From positions 806,001-870,000 of the forward strand of contig NZ_JASGJD010000001.1 in the NCBI RefSeq assembly GCF_047601505.1: a stretch of DNA of 64,000 nucleotides. The letters are read 5' to 3'. The notes under the pieces were generated by a model. It was not told where the DNA came from, did no database searches, and saw only the letters and a program-made list of their open reading frames with translations. This document shows, in pieces, positions 41,046 through 49,566 of the stretch. This DNA is from Cloacibacterium sp047601505 (GTDB lineage Bacteria > Bacteroidota > Bacteroidia > Flavobacteriales > Weeksellaceae). Position 1 is the stretch's first letter. The number at the start of each line of letters is the position of its first letter. The position numbers were made by a program, and so were the translations under genes.

Positions 41046-41837
41046 ATGAAAAAAACATTTTTATTAGCAGGAACTTTTTTTCTGCTATCTATTTCTGTTG
41101 AAGCACAAATTTTTGATGCTTTAAAAAATGTAGTTAAAGACAAAACTGGTGTAGATGTAGATAAAACATTAAATACCAATCAAACAAGTGCATCCACAAC
41201 ATCTACGGCAAATGTAGATTTAAGTAGTCTTTCGTCATCACAGATTTCTTCTGGTTTAAAAGAAGCATTAAATCTAGGCGTGAAAGAAGGTGTACAAAAA
41301 TTAGCAGTAAAAGATGGTTTTTTGAAAAATGAAATGGTTAAAATTTTATTGCCAGAAAAACTAAGAACTGTAGATGCAAAACTAAGAGCTTTAGGATTGA
41401 GCAGTTTGGCAGATAAAGGAGTTACTCTTCTTAATCGTGCGGCGGAAGATGCGGTAACTGAAGCAACGCCAATTTTTGCTAATGCCATTACATCTATTAC
41501 AATTACAGATGCGAAAAATATACTTTTAGGAACGGATAATGCGGCTACAAGTTATTTGCAAACGAAAACCCAGAGTCAATTGTTTACAGCTTTTCAACCA
41601 AAGGTGAAAGCTTCTCTAGGAAAAGTAGGAGCAGATGTAGTTTGGAAACAAATTATATCGAAGTATAATTTATTATCTGGACAATCTGTTACCACAGATA
41701 TAAACGAGTATGTAACTACTGAAACCATTAATGGAGTTTTTAAAATGGTAGCAGAAAAAGAGAGTGGTATCAGAAACAATTCTGCACTTAGAACTACTTC
41801 TTTGCTTCAGAAAGTTTTTGGAGCAGTGAAGAATTAA
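41046..41837 (+). CDS. Secreted DUF4197-family protein
   Basis: 263 residues from the ATG at 41046, chosen over an in-frame ATG at 41022 because it begins the signal peptide (MKKTFLLAGTFFLLSISVEAQ). The rest is helical with conserved DUF4197 features (SGLKEALNLGVKEGVQKLA, LRALGLSSLADKGVTLLNRA, AITSITITDAKNILLGTDNA, SYLQTKTQSQLFTAFQPKV). The function of DUF4197 is unknown; it is periplasmic. It lies 40 bases after hom without a terminator, so it may read through from the SAM-regulated transcript, though it could have its own promoter. Confidence 0.88.
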   Translation: MKKTFLLAGTFFLLSISVEAQIFDALKNVVKDKTGVDVDKTLNTNQTSASTTSTANVDLSSLSSSQISSGLKEALNLGVKEGVQKLAVKDGFLKNEMVKILLPEKLRTVDAKLRALGLSSLADKGVTLLNRAAEDAVTEATPIFANAITSITITDAKNILLGTDNAATSYLQTKTQSQLFTAFQPKVKASLGKVGADVVWKQIISKYNLLSGQSVTTDINEYVTTETINGVFKMVAEKESGIRNNSALRTTSLLQKVFGAVKN

Positions 41838-41943
41838 ATGAAATTAGACTTTGTTTAGGCGATAATTTTATTATAAATGTATTTGTTTATAGATAGATTA
41901 TTGTTGCTAAAATAATATTTAATAAATTTTAACTATTTTTTAG

Positions 41944-41982
41944 AACGTCGTTTTACTTTTTGTGAAACGACGTTTTGTTTTT
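41944..41982 (+). terminator. Terminator of the metX-hom-DUF4197 unit
   Basis: A 10-pair perfect stem AACGTCGTTT / AAACGACGTT, 11-base loop and a T-rich tract. The tract overlaps the next promoter. Confidence 0.88.
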
Positions 41983-41991
41983 GTATTTTTG
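41959..41991 (+). promoter_or_regulatory. Promoter of the CtlX-like gene overlapping the terminator
   Basis: TTTG (41959-41962), a 21-base spacer and TATTTTTG (41984-41991), 19 bases before the ATG. The -33 element lies inside the terminator loop. Confidence 0.6.
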
Positions 41992-42010
41992 AACGCCAAG
42001 ATTTATAAAA

Positions 42011-42931
42011 ATGCAAACTACAGATACTGTTCTTATGATAGAACCTGCAGCTTTTGGCTTCAACGCCGAAACTGCACAGAATAATTATTTCCAAGTGAAT
42101 TCAGAGAATGCTGAAACGCAAACGAAAGCGTTGCAAGAATTCAATAATTTTGTAGAAAAACTGAGAAGTAAAGGTATTAATGTAATTACAGTAAAAGATA
42201 CGTTAGAACCTCACACTCCAGATTCTATTTTCCCAAATAACTGGATTTCTATGCATAGTGATGGAACGGTAGTTCTCTATCCAATGTGTGCTGTTAATAG
42301 ACGTTGGGAACGCAGAAACGATATTTTGGAAATGCTTCAGAAAAATTTTAAGGTAAAGGAAATTGTAGATTTATCTGCTTCTGAAAACGAAGGTAAATTC
42401 TTAGAAGGAACAGGAAGTATGATTTTTGACCACGATAATAAATTGGCTTATGGTTCGGTTTCTTTAAGATTAGATGAAAAATTATTTCGTGAATTTTGTG
42501 AAAAATTTGATTTTAAACCTATTGTTTTTCATTCTTATCAAACTGCGAATAACGAAAGATTACCAATTTATCACACCAATGTAATGATGTGTGTTGCAGA
42601 TAGATTTGTGGTGATTTGTCTGGATTGTATAGATGACGAAACGGAAAGGAAAAACGTGGTAAATGCCATTGTGAATTCAGGGAAAGAAATTGTAGAAATT
42701 TCTGAAAACCAAATGCAACAGTTCGCAGGAAATATGTTACAAGTGCAAAATTCTGAGGGAAAGAAATTTTTAGTGATGTCTCAATCTGCTTATCAATCTT
42801 TAAATTCGGAGCAGATTTCAAACATTGAGAAATATTCTGAAATTATTTATTCGGATTTAGAAACGATAGAAACCAATGGTGGCGGAAGTGCAAGATGTAT
42901 GTTGGCTGAGGTTTTTTTGGAGAAGAAATAA
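42011..42931 (+). CDS. ctlX: CtlX-like citrulline/arginine-family hydrolase
   Basis: 306 residues of the amidinotransferase/deiminase superfamily, closest in layout to CtlX (citrulline utilisation hydrolase). Visible: VLMIEPAAFGFN at the N-terminus, PDSIFPNNWISMHSDGTVVL with an active-site Asp, the Glu in FLEGTGSMIFD, YHTNVMMCVADRFVVICLDC with the catalytic His, and the C-terminal catalytic Cys in NGGGSARCMLAEVF. It would release ammonia from a ureido or guanidino substrate. It is a separate transcription unit from the hom cluster, and the second superfamily member within 5 kb. Confidence 0.85.
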   Translation: MQTTDTVLMIEPAAFGFNAETAQNNYFQVNSENAETQTKALQEFNNFVEKLRSKGINVITVKDTLEPHTPDSIFPNNWISMHSDGTVVLYPMCAVNRRWERRNDILEMLQKNFKVKEIVDLSASENEGKFLEGTGSMIFDHDNKLAYGSVSLRLDEKLFREFCEKFDFKPIVFHSYQTANNERLPIYHTNVMMCVADRFVVICLDCIDDETERKNVVNAIVNSGKEIVEISENQMQQFAGNMLQVQNSEGKKFLVMSQSAYQSLNSEQISNIEKYSEIIYSDLETIETNGGGSARCMLAEVFLEKK

Positions 42932-42941
42932 AAAAGACGAT

Positions 42942-44492
42942 ATGAAAAAGATTTTTCTTATATTATTATTAATTTTTTCAAAATCTATTTTTGCTCAAAA
43001 TAGAATTTATTTTGATGAAAATTTTGAGGTAACTACCAAAGCCAAAATGGTATATTATCGTGAGACTTCCAAAGAAGGGAATTTGATAAAAATTAAAGAT
43101 TTTTACAAGAATGGTAAACTTCAGTTTGAAGGATTAGCTCATGACTCAACTCCCAATGAAGAAATTTTTGAAGGTGAAGTAAAATGGTATTATCCTGATG
43201 GTAAAATTGAAAGCATAAAAAACTATTATAATGGTAAAGAAGTTGGCGTTCAGGAAGATTTTGATGAAAAGGGAAGAGTAATAGAACGACACATAATTAA
43301 AGATGATGAAGATATTTCTACAAAAAGATATCTTTATAAAGACAGTTTGAAATATGTAAATTCTTTAGAAATTTGGGAAAATGACTCTCATAAAACGATT
43401 TCTTATGATGAAGATATTAACGGAATAAGGATTGAGGACTTCAATAATGGAAATTATGATTACTATGATGAACAAGGAAAACTATTAGGAAAACTAAATA
43501 TAGATGATGATGAAAAATCTGGAACAGAGGTAGATTATTTTTTTAATCCTATGAAAGTAAGTAGAATCATTAATTACGAAAAAAGTAAAGTGTTAGGATT
43601 GAAAAGCTATTTTCCGAACGGAGTATTAGAAGATGAATTAACTATGAATGGTGATAATGGTGTAGAAAAAAAATATGATAAATTAGGAAATTTACTTTCT
43701 ACAGCAGAAATGAGAAGAAATGGCAATGATATATCTTTTTATAGCGGAAATTATATGAATGAAGAGTTTTTAGATGATTCTGGAAACAAAAGTTATATTT
43801 CTTATGTTAAAGAATATAAAGACGGATATCCTATCAATCAAAAATTTTATGATATAAAGGGTAATTTAAGACAGCTAATAACTCCAGAAAAGTCAATTAA
43901 TTATAATATTGATGGTAGTATTAAATACACTATGATTAATAATGATGGTAATGCTTATGAAGGAGAACAAGAATATGAAAATAGTTTTGCCTCATTAAAA
44001 AAAGGAAAAATAATATTCTACAAAAATTTTGATTCTGAAACCAAAAAATCGTTATTAGAAATTAAATTAAATGAAAAGACAAACCTTTATGAAGAAAAAA
44101 TTTTTGATAATAATGAAAGAGTAAGATATTTATTTATTGAAAAAGATTCAGATTCTTTTGAAGGTGAAATAAAAGTGACAACCTATAAAAATGGAAAACC
44201 AATTTCAACAGGTTTATTGAAAGATGAAATTTTACAAAGTGGAGAAATAGTTATTATTGATGATGATGAAAGTAAAACTATCTTTAGTAGAATAGCGGAT
44301 AAAATTGTTATGAAATCTTTTGATTCATCAGGGAAATTAAACGCATCGAATGATTTTTTTGTGGGAAATGAAAACAGTGAAATTCCAAAAATTGTAAAAG
44401 ATTACTTTTTTGGAGCTCAAATAGTTTTACCATTGGTAAATTCACAAATTGGAATAAAAGCTTATCCACCTCCTGTTCCAAATAAAGAATAA
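42942..44492 (+). CDS. Secreted YwqK/MORN-like repeat protein
   Basis: 516 residues from the ATG at 42942; a longer in-frame version would overlap the CtlX-like gene and lack a signal peptide. The signal peptide is KIFLILLLIFSKSIFAQ. The body is built of many short repeats of the YwqK type (FYKNGKLQFEG, YYPDGKIESIKNYYNGKEVG, YFPNGVLEDELTM, YNIDGSIKYTMI), each a strand-turn-strand unit. Such repeat proteins are often annotated as antitoxins, but here a secreted surface-binding role is more likely. It may be co-transcribed with ctlX (10-base gap). The C-terminus ends PPPVPNKE. Confidence 0.85.
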   Translation: MKKIFLILLLIFSKSIFAQNRIYFDENFEVTTKAKMVYYRETSKEGNLIKIKDFYKNGKLQFEGLAHDSTPNEEIFEGEVKWYYPDGKIESIKNYYNGKEVGVQEDFDEKGRVIERHIIKDDEDISTKRYLYKDSLKYVNSLEIWENDSHKTISYDEDINGIRIEDFNNGNYDYYDEQGKLLGKLNIDDDEKSGTEVDYFFNPMKVSRIINYEKSKVLGLKSYFPNGVLEDELTMNGDNGVEKKYDKLGNLLSTAEMRRNGNDISFYSGNYMNEEFLDDSGNKSYISYVKEYKDGYPINQKFYDIKGNLRQLITPEKSINYNIDGSIKYTMINNDGNAYEGEQEYENSFASLKKGKIIFYKNFDSETKKSLLEIKLNEKTNLYEEKIFDNNERVRYLFIEKDSDSFEGEIKVTTYKNGKPISTGLLKDEILQSGEIVIIDDDESKTIFSRIADKIVMKSFDSSGKLNASNDFFVGNENSEIPKIVKDYFFGAQIVLPLVNSQIGIKAYPPPVPNKE

Positions 44493-44548
44493 CAATATAA
44501 TTATTTTTTTGACTGATATTTTTTGGGGAATAAATAGAAATATAATTC

Positions 44549-44579
44549 AAAGCATCGAAATTTCGGTGCTTTTATTTTC
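44549..44579 (+). terminator. Terminator after the YwqK-repeat gene
   Basis: A 12-base inverted repeat (AAAGCATCGAAA / TTTCGGTGCTTT, one G-U) followed by TTTATTTT, ending in the 3' end of the convergent acetyltransferase gene. Confidence 0.85.
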
Positions 44580-45003
44580 TCCAATCATCAAAACTCATTT
44601 CAAATTTCACTTCGTTTCTGTGGAAGCCAACGTTTTTCCAGCCTTGTTTTAGGTAGAAATTTTCTGCTCTAGAATTTGGTTCAGTAGAAAGCCAAATAGT
44701 TTCTTTGGTTTTGTTAAAATACTCGTTAAGTATTAATTGATGAAGTTTTTTGCCAATGCCTTTTCCTTCAAATTCTGGCAAGATAAATAGTGCCCAAACA
44801 TTATTTTCCACAAAATCTACGATAGAAAATCCTACAATTTTGTCGTCTATTTCACAGACGAAACCTTTTCCTCTTTTGGTAATAAATTCTTCTACCATTT
44901 CATTAGAAATTAGGTTTGGATTAGAAAGTTGGTTTTCTTTCACAGAATTTCTTACGATTTGTATCTGAGAGATGTCTTCTATAGTTGCTTTTCTGTAATT
45001 CAT
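44572..45003 (-). CDS. GNAT-family N-acetyltransferase
   Basis: 143 residues with a complete GNAT fold. The acetyl-CoA pyrophosphate loop is LPEFEGKGIGKKLHQLIL (Q/RxxGxG/A, about residues 75-92). Earlier strands VCEIDDKIVGFSIVDFVENN and the later WLSTEPNSRAENFYLKQGWK, GFHRNEVKFEMSF complete the core. The substrate is unknown, probably an amine-bearing small molecule or protein N-terminus. Single gene, convergent with the repeat protein. Confidence 0.9.
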   Translation of the reverse strand: MNYRKATIEDISQIQIVRNSVKENQLSNPNLISNEMVEEFITKRGKGFVCEIDDKIVGFSIVDFVENNVWALFILPEFEGKGIGKKLHQLILNEYFNKTKETIWLSTEPNSRAENFYLKQGWKNVGFHRNEVKFEMSFDDWRK

Positions 45004-45008
45004 TTAAT

Positions 45009-45043
45009 AAAAATAAAAAACTCACTGCAATAAACAGTGAGTT
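45009..45043 (-). terminator. Terminator of the TonB-receptor-like barrel gene
   Basis: On the minus strand, AACTCACTG / CAGTGAGTT (9 pairs) with a 7-base loop, then a TTTTTTATTTTT tract. Confidence 0.88.
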
Positions 45044-45077
45044 CGGGTGAAAAATTTAATTTAATATGAGAAGTGAT

Positions 45078-47306
45078 TTAGTTTCCTGTTCTGTTTTTGA
45101 TGTCTTCGTTAGCACCTTCTGCTTTTCTTACTTTTTGTAATTTCTGATTTCCAAAGTTGTAAGTTGCAGTAAAAACTAATTGTCTGTTGTATTGATTTTG
45201 GTTTACAGTATTGTAATTTCCGCTTCCGTCTTCACCGTAAATTTTATTTTTGTTGGTTCCGAAAGCATCACGAAGTTGTAGGTTGAAAGTCCAATTATTC
45301 CAGATTTTTTTAACAGAAATATCAGCAGATTGAATTGGTCTTAGTTCTCCAATTTCTATTTGAAGTGGTGATAAGTAGAAATAATTTATCCCTAAGAACC
45401 AATCTTTTTTAGCACTTAATCTAATGTTGTTGCTCATTTGGAATTGGAAATAATTACCACTTTTGTCTAAATTTTTAGGAGTAAAAGTTACCTTGTTTTT
45501 TGTAACAATTGGGTCTCCATCTACTGAGCCTTTGTAGATATTGTGACCTAAAGTTAAGCTATGATTAGCGCTCCAAATACCTTTGAAAAATTGTTTTTGC
45601 ATCCCAAAAGTAATTCCAATTTCTTGTTTGTCTCCATAGTTGTCTCGGATGTAAGCCAGTACTTTTTCTCCTGTTTCATTTTCTATACCATGTAGTGGTA
45701 CTTGTTCTGAAGCATTAGATGTATAATTGTAAGAAGCAGTTACAAAGTAGGAGTTTTTGTACATGTACATTAATTCGTTATTGTAATAAGTTTCAGATTT
45801 TGTAAACGGATTGTTCTGAATATAATTAAATTTGGTTAAATAAGTTCTTGCAGGATTCAAAGCCCAGAAAGCTGGTCTAGCAACTCTACTGCTGAAACTG
45901 TAAGAAAGATTATGGTTTTGAGTTGGCGTATAATTAACGCTTACATAAGGTAAAAAATTATTATTGTTTCTTTTTACTTCTAAATTTTTATCCGTTACAT
46001 TTCCATTAGCGTTGGTATTTTCGAAGCGCGTTCCAATTTTGGTCGATAATTTTTCGCCGAAGCTTTTTTCTAAAGTAATATACAATCCTGTAATTTTTTC
46101 AGTATATATAAAATGATTAGATTGATCGTCATCTTTTCCACTTGGCGGAATTAGATTTTCGTAATAAGTATCGCTATCTGTTTTGGTAGAATTGTAACTT
46201 CCACCGAAACTTAAGGTGTAGTCTTTTTTAAGTTTTTGAACATAATCTGCCTGAAAACCATAGTTGTTAATAATTAGCGGAGTTTTTTGCATAAATCTAG
46301 AATCCACATTCACTTCGTTTTTGTTTTCATCTAATATAATAGTAGAATTATTGTTGTCTTCTGTTTTGTTGTAGTGAAGATAAGATGAGCTAAGGCTTAG
46401 TTTGCTTCCTTTATCATCTGTTTTTAATTCGTAATTAAGGTTGAAAGCATCATTTTTGCTGTTGTCTTTAGTGAGGTTTTCTGTTCTTGTTCTATCGGTT
46501 ATTGTAGAGTTACCACCAGAATATTTCGTTGTTTCATTATAAAGATTAGAACGGAAATTATTTCCCCATCGGTCTCTATGATTGTATGAAAAACCTATAT
46601 TTTGCTTGTCGTTAATTTCATAATCAAAATTGATGTAACCTCCCAGATATGTTCTTGGTCCTGTAACGGTTCCTTCGGAAGTTAGTTTATAAGAGTCATT
46701 TCCATTGCTAAGAATGTAGTATTGTTGTTGAGTGTATTTTCCACTATTTACGTTACCGCTAATTCCTAATTTATTTTTTCTATAATTAAGAGTTATTGAT
46801 CCGGAAGGATTGTTGAAATAACCTTGATTGTCCTCGAATCTGATGTTGCCATTTGTTCCATCAGTAGGTTTTTTCTTAAGAATAATATTAATGATTCCTT
46901 GGTTTCCTTCCACCTGAAATTCGCTTGAAGGCATTGTAATTACTTCAATTTTAGAAATATTTTCCGAAGGCATATTTTTTAGCATCTCAATTACAGCTTC
47001 AGGTTCCATGTTAGATTTTCTACCGTTAATGTAGATTATAGAAGCATTTTTACCTAAAATTTTAAGCGTTGCATTATCTGTAGAAGAAACCATTGGCGTT
47101 TCTTTTAGCAAATCAAAACCTGTAGTTCCTTTTGCGATAGGAGAGTTGGCAACATCAAAAACCATTCTGTCTGCTTTCTTTTGGAAAACCTTTTTCGTCA
47201 TGGTTACTTCTTGGATTTCTTTAGAACTTGCTGAATCTTTTTTTACTTCTTGAGCATTAAAGAATGCTATTGTAAGTACTGCTGCTGTTGTGATGATTCT
47301 TTTCAT
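45078..47306 (-). CDS. TonB-dependent-receptor-like outer-membrane barrel
   Basis: 742 residues with a signal peptide (IITTAAVLTIAFFNAQ). The plug domain is seen at about 45-155 (FDLLKETPMV, LKILGKNASIIYINGRKSNM, ISKIEVITMPSSEFQVEGNQ, GIINIILKKKP), followed by a long beta-barrel (alternating strands, Asn/Thr/Tyr-rich) ending VFTATYNFGNQK. This is the outer-membrane beta-barrel family common in Bacteroidota. No carboxypeptidase-like N-terminal domain and no clear TonB box are seen; the substrate is unknown. Its promoter is at 47451-47458, 145 bases upstream, with a perfect palindrome further upstream. It lies downstream of a two-component system. Confidence 0.88.
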   Translation of the reverse strand: MKRIITTAAVLTIAFFNAQEVKKDSASSKEIQEVTMTKKVFQKKADRMVFDVANSPIAKGTTGFDLLKETPMVSSTDNATLKILGKNASIIYINGRKSNMEPEAVIEMLKNMPSENISKIEVITMPSSEFQVEGNQGIINIILKKKPTDGTNGNIRFEDNQGYFNNPSGSITLNYRKNKLGISGNVNSGKYTQQQYYILSNGNDSYKLTSEGTVTGPRTYLGGYINFDYEINDKQNIGFSYNHRDRWGNNFRSNLYNETTKYSGGNSTITDRTRTENLTKDNSKNDAFNLNYELKTDDKGSKLSLSSSYLHYNKTEDNNNSTIILDENKNEVNVDSRFMQKTPLIINNYGFQADYVQKLKKDYTLSFGGSYNSTKTDSDTYYENLIPPSGKDDDQSNHFIYTEKITGLYITLEKSFGEKLSTKIGTRFENTNANGNVTDKNLEVKRNNNNFLPYVSVNYTPTQNHNLSYSFSSRVARPAFWALNPARTYLTKFNYIQNNPFTKSETYYNNELMYMYKNSYFVTASYNYTSNASEQVPLHGIENETGEKVLAYIRDNYGDKQEIGITFGMQKQFFKGIWSANHSLTLGHNIYKGSVDGDPIVTKNKVTFTPKNLDKSGNYFQFQMSNNIRLSAKKDWFLGINYFYLSPLQIEIGELRPIQSADISVKKIWNNWTFNLQLRDAFGTNKNKIYGEDGSGNYNTVNQNQYNRQLVFTATYNFGNQKLQKVRKAEGANEDIKNRTGN

Positions 47307-47450
47307 AATTTTTTGTTTTCATTTAAAAAAGCCGCAGTTTTAATTTTTTGTGATTTGGTATTGGCTATTCATTTTTATACTGCGACTTTTTTTGTTCTGT
47401 TTAGTGTTTAGTTTAGTATAGAAGTTTGTTTTGTTTAATAATTTACATTG

Positions 47451-47458
47451 CAAAGATA
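47451..47458 (-). promoter_or_regulatory. -7 element (TATCTTTG) of the barrel gene
   Basis: A perfect minus-strand TAnnTTTG match, 145 bases before the ATG. A candidate TATTG (-33 like) is 23 bases upstream, so the spacing is long. Confidence 0.6.
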
Positions 47459-47500
47459 TATTATTTATTTAGTATTATGCAATACAAAGTAGTAAATAAA

Positions 47501-47541
47501 TTTTATTACTGAATTTAACTTATTGATTTTCAGTAATAAAA
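47501..47541. repeat. Inverted repeat upstream of the barrel promoter
   Basis: TTTTATTACTGAA (47501-47513) and its perfect complement TTCAGTAATAAAA (47529-47541), spaced by 15 bases and centred about 65 bases upstream of the -7 element. There is no T-tract suited to termination here, so a protein-binding site is plausible. Confidence 0.6.
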
Positions 47542-47609
47542 ATTTTAAATTATTTTTTCGTACAGAAATAAGACAACTCAAAATGCAGAAATATTACATG
47601 TGTTTTGAT

Positions 47610-47643
47610 AAAAAAAATACTGTCTTCCCGAGAAAAACAGTAT
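47610..47643 (-). terminator. Terminator of the histidine kinase/LytTR operon
   Basis: On the minus strand, ATACTGT / ACAGTAT (7 pairs) with a 13-base loop followed by T7. It lies 26 bases past the LytTR stop. Confidence 0.8.
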
Positions 47644-47668
47644 CTATTTATTTTGAAATTTCTAATTT

Positions 47669-48373
47669 TTAGAAATGGTTTCTTACAAAATTCATTAATG
47701 GTTCTTTAAATCTGCTGCTTAGAGGTAGTTTGGTATTGTCTATCGTTACACTATTTTTACCAATACTTTGGAGATGTTTTAGAGAAACAATGTGAGAATT
47801 ATGAATTCTGATAAAATCGCTGGAGTTTATTTTTTCTAAAATTGCTTTCAGAGTAGAGTGTACAATATATTTATTGTCTAAGGTGTGAATAATTACATAA
47901 TCTTTTAAACCGTTAATTCTTACAATAGTGTCTAGATTAATTTTTATGTCTTCGTTATTGCATCTTACAAAGATAAATTCACTGTGATTGGCGGCAGAAT
48001 CTATAGTTTGCTTTTGATTCATTTTGTTGATATGAAAGCATTTATTAGCAGCTTGTAAAAATCTTTCGAAAGAAAAAGGTTTTAATAAATAATCTACAGC
48101 ATTTAGATTAAATCCTTCTATTGCATAATTGTTATAAGCTGTAGTAAAGATAATCATAGGCAGATTTGGTGTAGATTTTAAAAATTCTATGCCAGTAATT
48201 TCTGGAAGATTAATGTCTAAAAAAATAATGTCAATTTTAGATTTTTGAAGTTCTTCCATTGCTTCAAAAGCGTGATAACAGTTTTTTTTCAGTTTCAAAA
48301 ACGGAGTTCTGGAGATGTATTCTTCAATTACGCTGTGCGCAAGTTCTTCATCATCTACTATCATGCAGTTCAT
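47669..48373 (-). CDS. LytTR-family response regulator
   Basis: 234 residues. The receiver domain (1-120) has acidic residues D7 D8 E9, the phosphoacceptor D53 (IIFLDINLPEITG), T78 (FTTAYNN) and K98 (LLKPF). The C-terminal LytTR DNA-binding domain (about 135-234) contains FIFVRCNNEDIKINLDTIVR, GLKDYVIIHT and FIRIHNSHIVSLKHLQSIGK. It overlaps the sensor kinase gene by 23 bases, so both are translated from one transcript. It probably controls a small regulon; the barrel gene immediately downstream is a candidate target. Confidence 0.94.
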   Translation of the reverse strand: MNCMIVDDEELAHSVIEEYISRTPFLKLKKNCYHAFEAMEELQKSKIDIIFLDINLPEITGIEFLKSTPNLPMIIFTTAYNNYAIEGFNLNAVDYLLKPFSFERFLQAANKCFHINKMNQKQTIDSAANHSEFIFVRCNNEDIKINLDTIVRINGLKDYVIIHTLDNKYIVHSTLKAILEKINSSDFIRIHNSHIVSLKHLQSIGKNSVTIDNTKLPLSSRFKEPLMNFVRNHF

Positions 48374-49388
48374 AGGCTTTCAAGTTTAGTTTTAGGTGTA
48401 CTATATATTGATTGTTTTCGTCTGAAATATTGAGTTCGTATTTTTTTGGATACAACAAATCCAACTTCATTTTGGCATTTTTGAGTCCAATTTTGTGGCT
48501 TTCTTCTTCTTTGCTGTATTTTTCGTAATAATTGCTTACATAGAAATCTAGCAAATTATCTTGCATTTTTACTTTCAGTACAATAGGTCCTTTTTTTACA
48601 TTAGCATACTTAAATGCGTTTTCTACATATGTGAGAAGCAAGAGTTGTTCTATTTGAAATTTATTAAAATCGCCTTCGTAATCGCAGAAAAAATTGTTGA
48701 ATTTTTTAAAACGAATGCTTTGGATTTCGATGTACTTTTTGATATTCGAAATTTCTGCTTCTAAACTGTTTACAACGTTTTTTTGACTGTCTAAAATATA
48801 TCTCATAATATCTGCCAAAAGCAAAATTACTCTGGGCGTTTCCTCAGATTTTGAAATAGAAAGTGCGTAAATACTATTTAGCGCATTGAAGAAAAAATGA
48901 GGATTTATTTGCTCTCTAATAAGTTTCAACTGGCTGGCTTGTCTTTCGAATTCTAAGTTTTTTATTCTCTTTTCGCTTTCGTTCCATTTGTCAATAAAGA
49001 AAAGAATCGTACTGAAACCAAGTGAGAAATTCACAATTTTGAAAAAAATCATTGGATGAAAAAGAAAATCTTTCGGTTTAGGAAATTCTTTGAAATCTCT
49101 ATGTGGAGGATGCGGTGGTGGCGGATTAAAAATAAATGAACCAATTAAAAACAATGAAAAAAGAAATAAAACTCCTATAATTACTTCTTTTTTTTGTTTC
49201 AATAAAAAAGGAATGAAATAAATATAGTTAACATAAAAAATAACAAAAGAAGTAGAAAAAAATCTCAAATTATTAAGGATGTCAATTCTCTTGAAAATAG
49301 AATAATCAATAATAATTTTAAAACAAATAAGAATAAACCAAAGTATCAAATGATACGCGTATTTGGTTTTAAGAGAGTAGATTTTCAT
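48351..49388 (-). CDS. LytS/YehU-type sensor histidine kinase
   Basis: 345 residues. About four transmembrane helices (10-30, 42-62, 68-88, 112-132) carry a Pro/His-rich loop (FNPPPPHPPHRDFKEFPKP, about 88-106) between the third and fourth. A coiled linker leads to the His_kinase domain with H164 in REQINPHFFFNALNSI. The ATP-binding part has LLLTYVENAFKYANVKKG and the G-box IGLKNAKMKL. It is the partner of the LytTR regulator whose gene overlaps its 3' end. The loop could bind metal or a ligand; that is inference. Confidence 0.92.
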   Translation of the reverse strand: MKIYSLKTKYAYHLILWFILICFKIIIDYSIFKRIDILNNLRFFSTSFVIFYVNYIYFIPFLLKQKKEVIIGVLFLFSLFLIGSFIFNPPPPHPPHRDFKEFPKPKDFLFHPMIFFKIVNFSLGFSTILFFIDKWNESEKRIKNLEFERQASQLKLIREQINPHFFFNALNSIYALSISKSEETPRVILLLADIMRYILDSQKNVVNSLEAEISNIKKYIEIQSIRFKKFNNFFCDYEGDFNKFQIEQLLLLTYVENAFKYANVKKGPIVLKVKMQDNLLDFYVSNYYEKYSKEEESHKIGLKNAKMKLDLLYPKKYELNISDENNQYIVHLKLNLKAYELHDSR

Positions 49389-49507
49389 AGTTTATAGATG
49401 CAAAATTATTAATTAGTAGTATTGATATTAAAACTTTAACCAACTTTACGTTTCGTTAAATAAATTATGTTAAAACTTAAGATTGATTGCTGTTTTTTTC
49501 TTAAAAT

Positions 49508-49547
49508 TTTTATAAAAAATAATCTATTGCAAGTGCAATAGATTATT
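49508..49547 (-). terminator. Terminator of the DUF4907/kelch operon
   Basis: A perfect 14-base inverted repeat (AATAATCTATTGCA and its complement, 49518-49531 and 49534-49547) with a 2-base loop. On the minus strand a TTTTTTA tract follows, 20 bases past the DUF4907 stop. Confidence 0.85.
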
Positions 49548-49566
49548 AAACAGAGGATAAAAAAAA

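Larger units (their letters stand above)
47307..47668. other. Regulatory region between barrel gene and LytTR gene
   Basis: 362 AT-rich bases hold the terminator of the two-component operon (47610-47643), the palindrome at 47501-47541, the -7 element at 47451-47458 and an untranslated leader of about 140 bases for the barrel gene. Nothing else is recognisable. Confidence 0.7.

Noticed and set aside
42876..42941. Longer N-terminus for the YwqK-repeat protein
   Set aside because: It would lie inside the CtlX-like gene and would bury a perfect signal peptide that starts at 42942.
47501..47541. Palindrome upstream of the barrel gene as a terminator of the LytTR operon
   Set aside because: A better terminator with a T7 tract lies at 47610-47643, closer to the LytTR stop codon; the palindrome has no strong T-tract after it.
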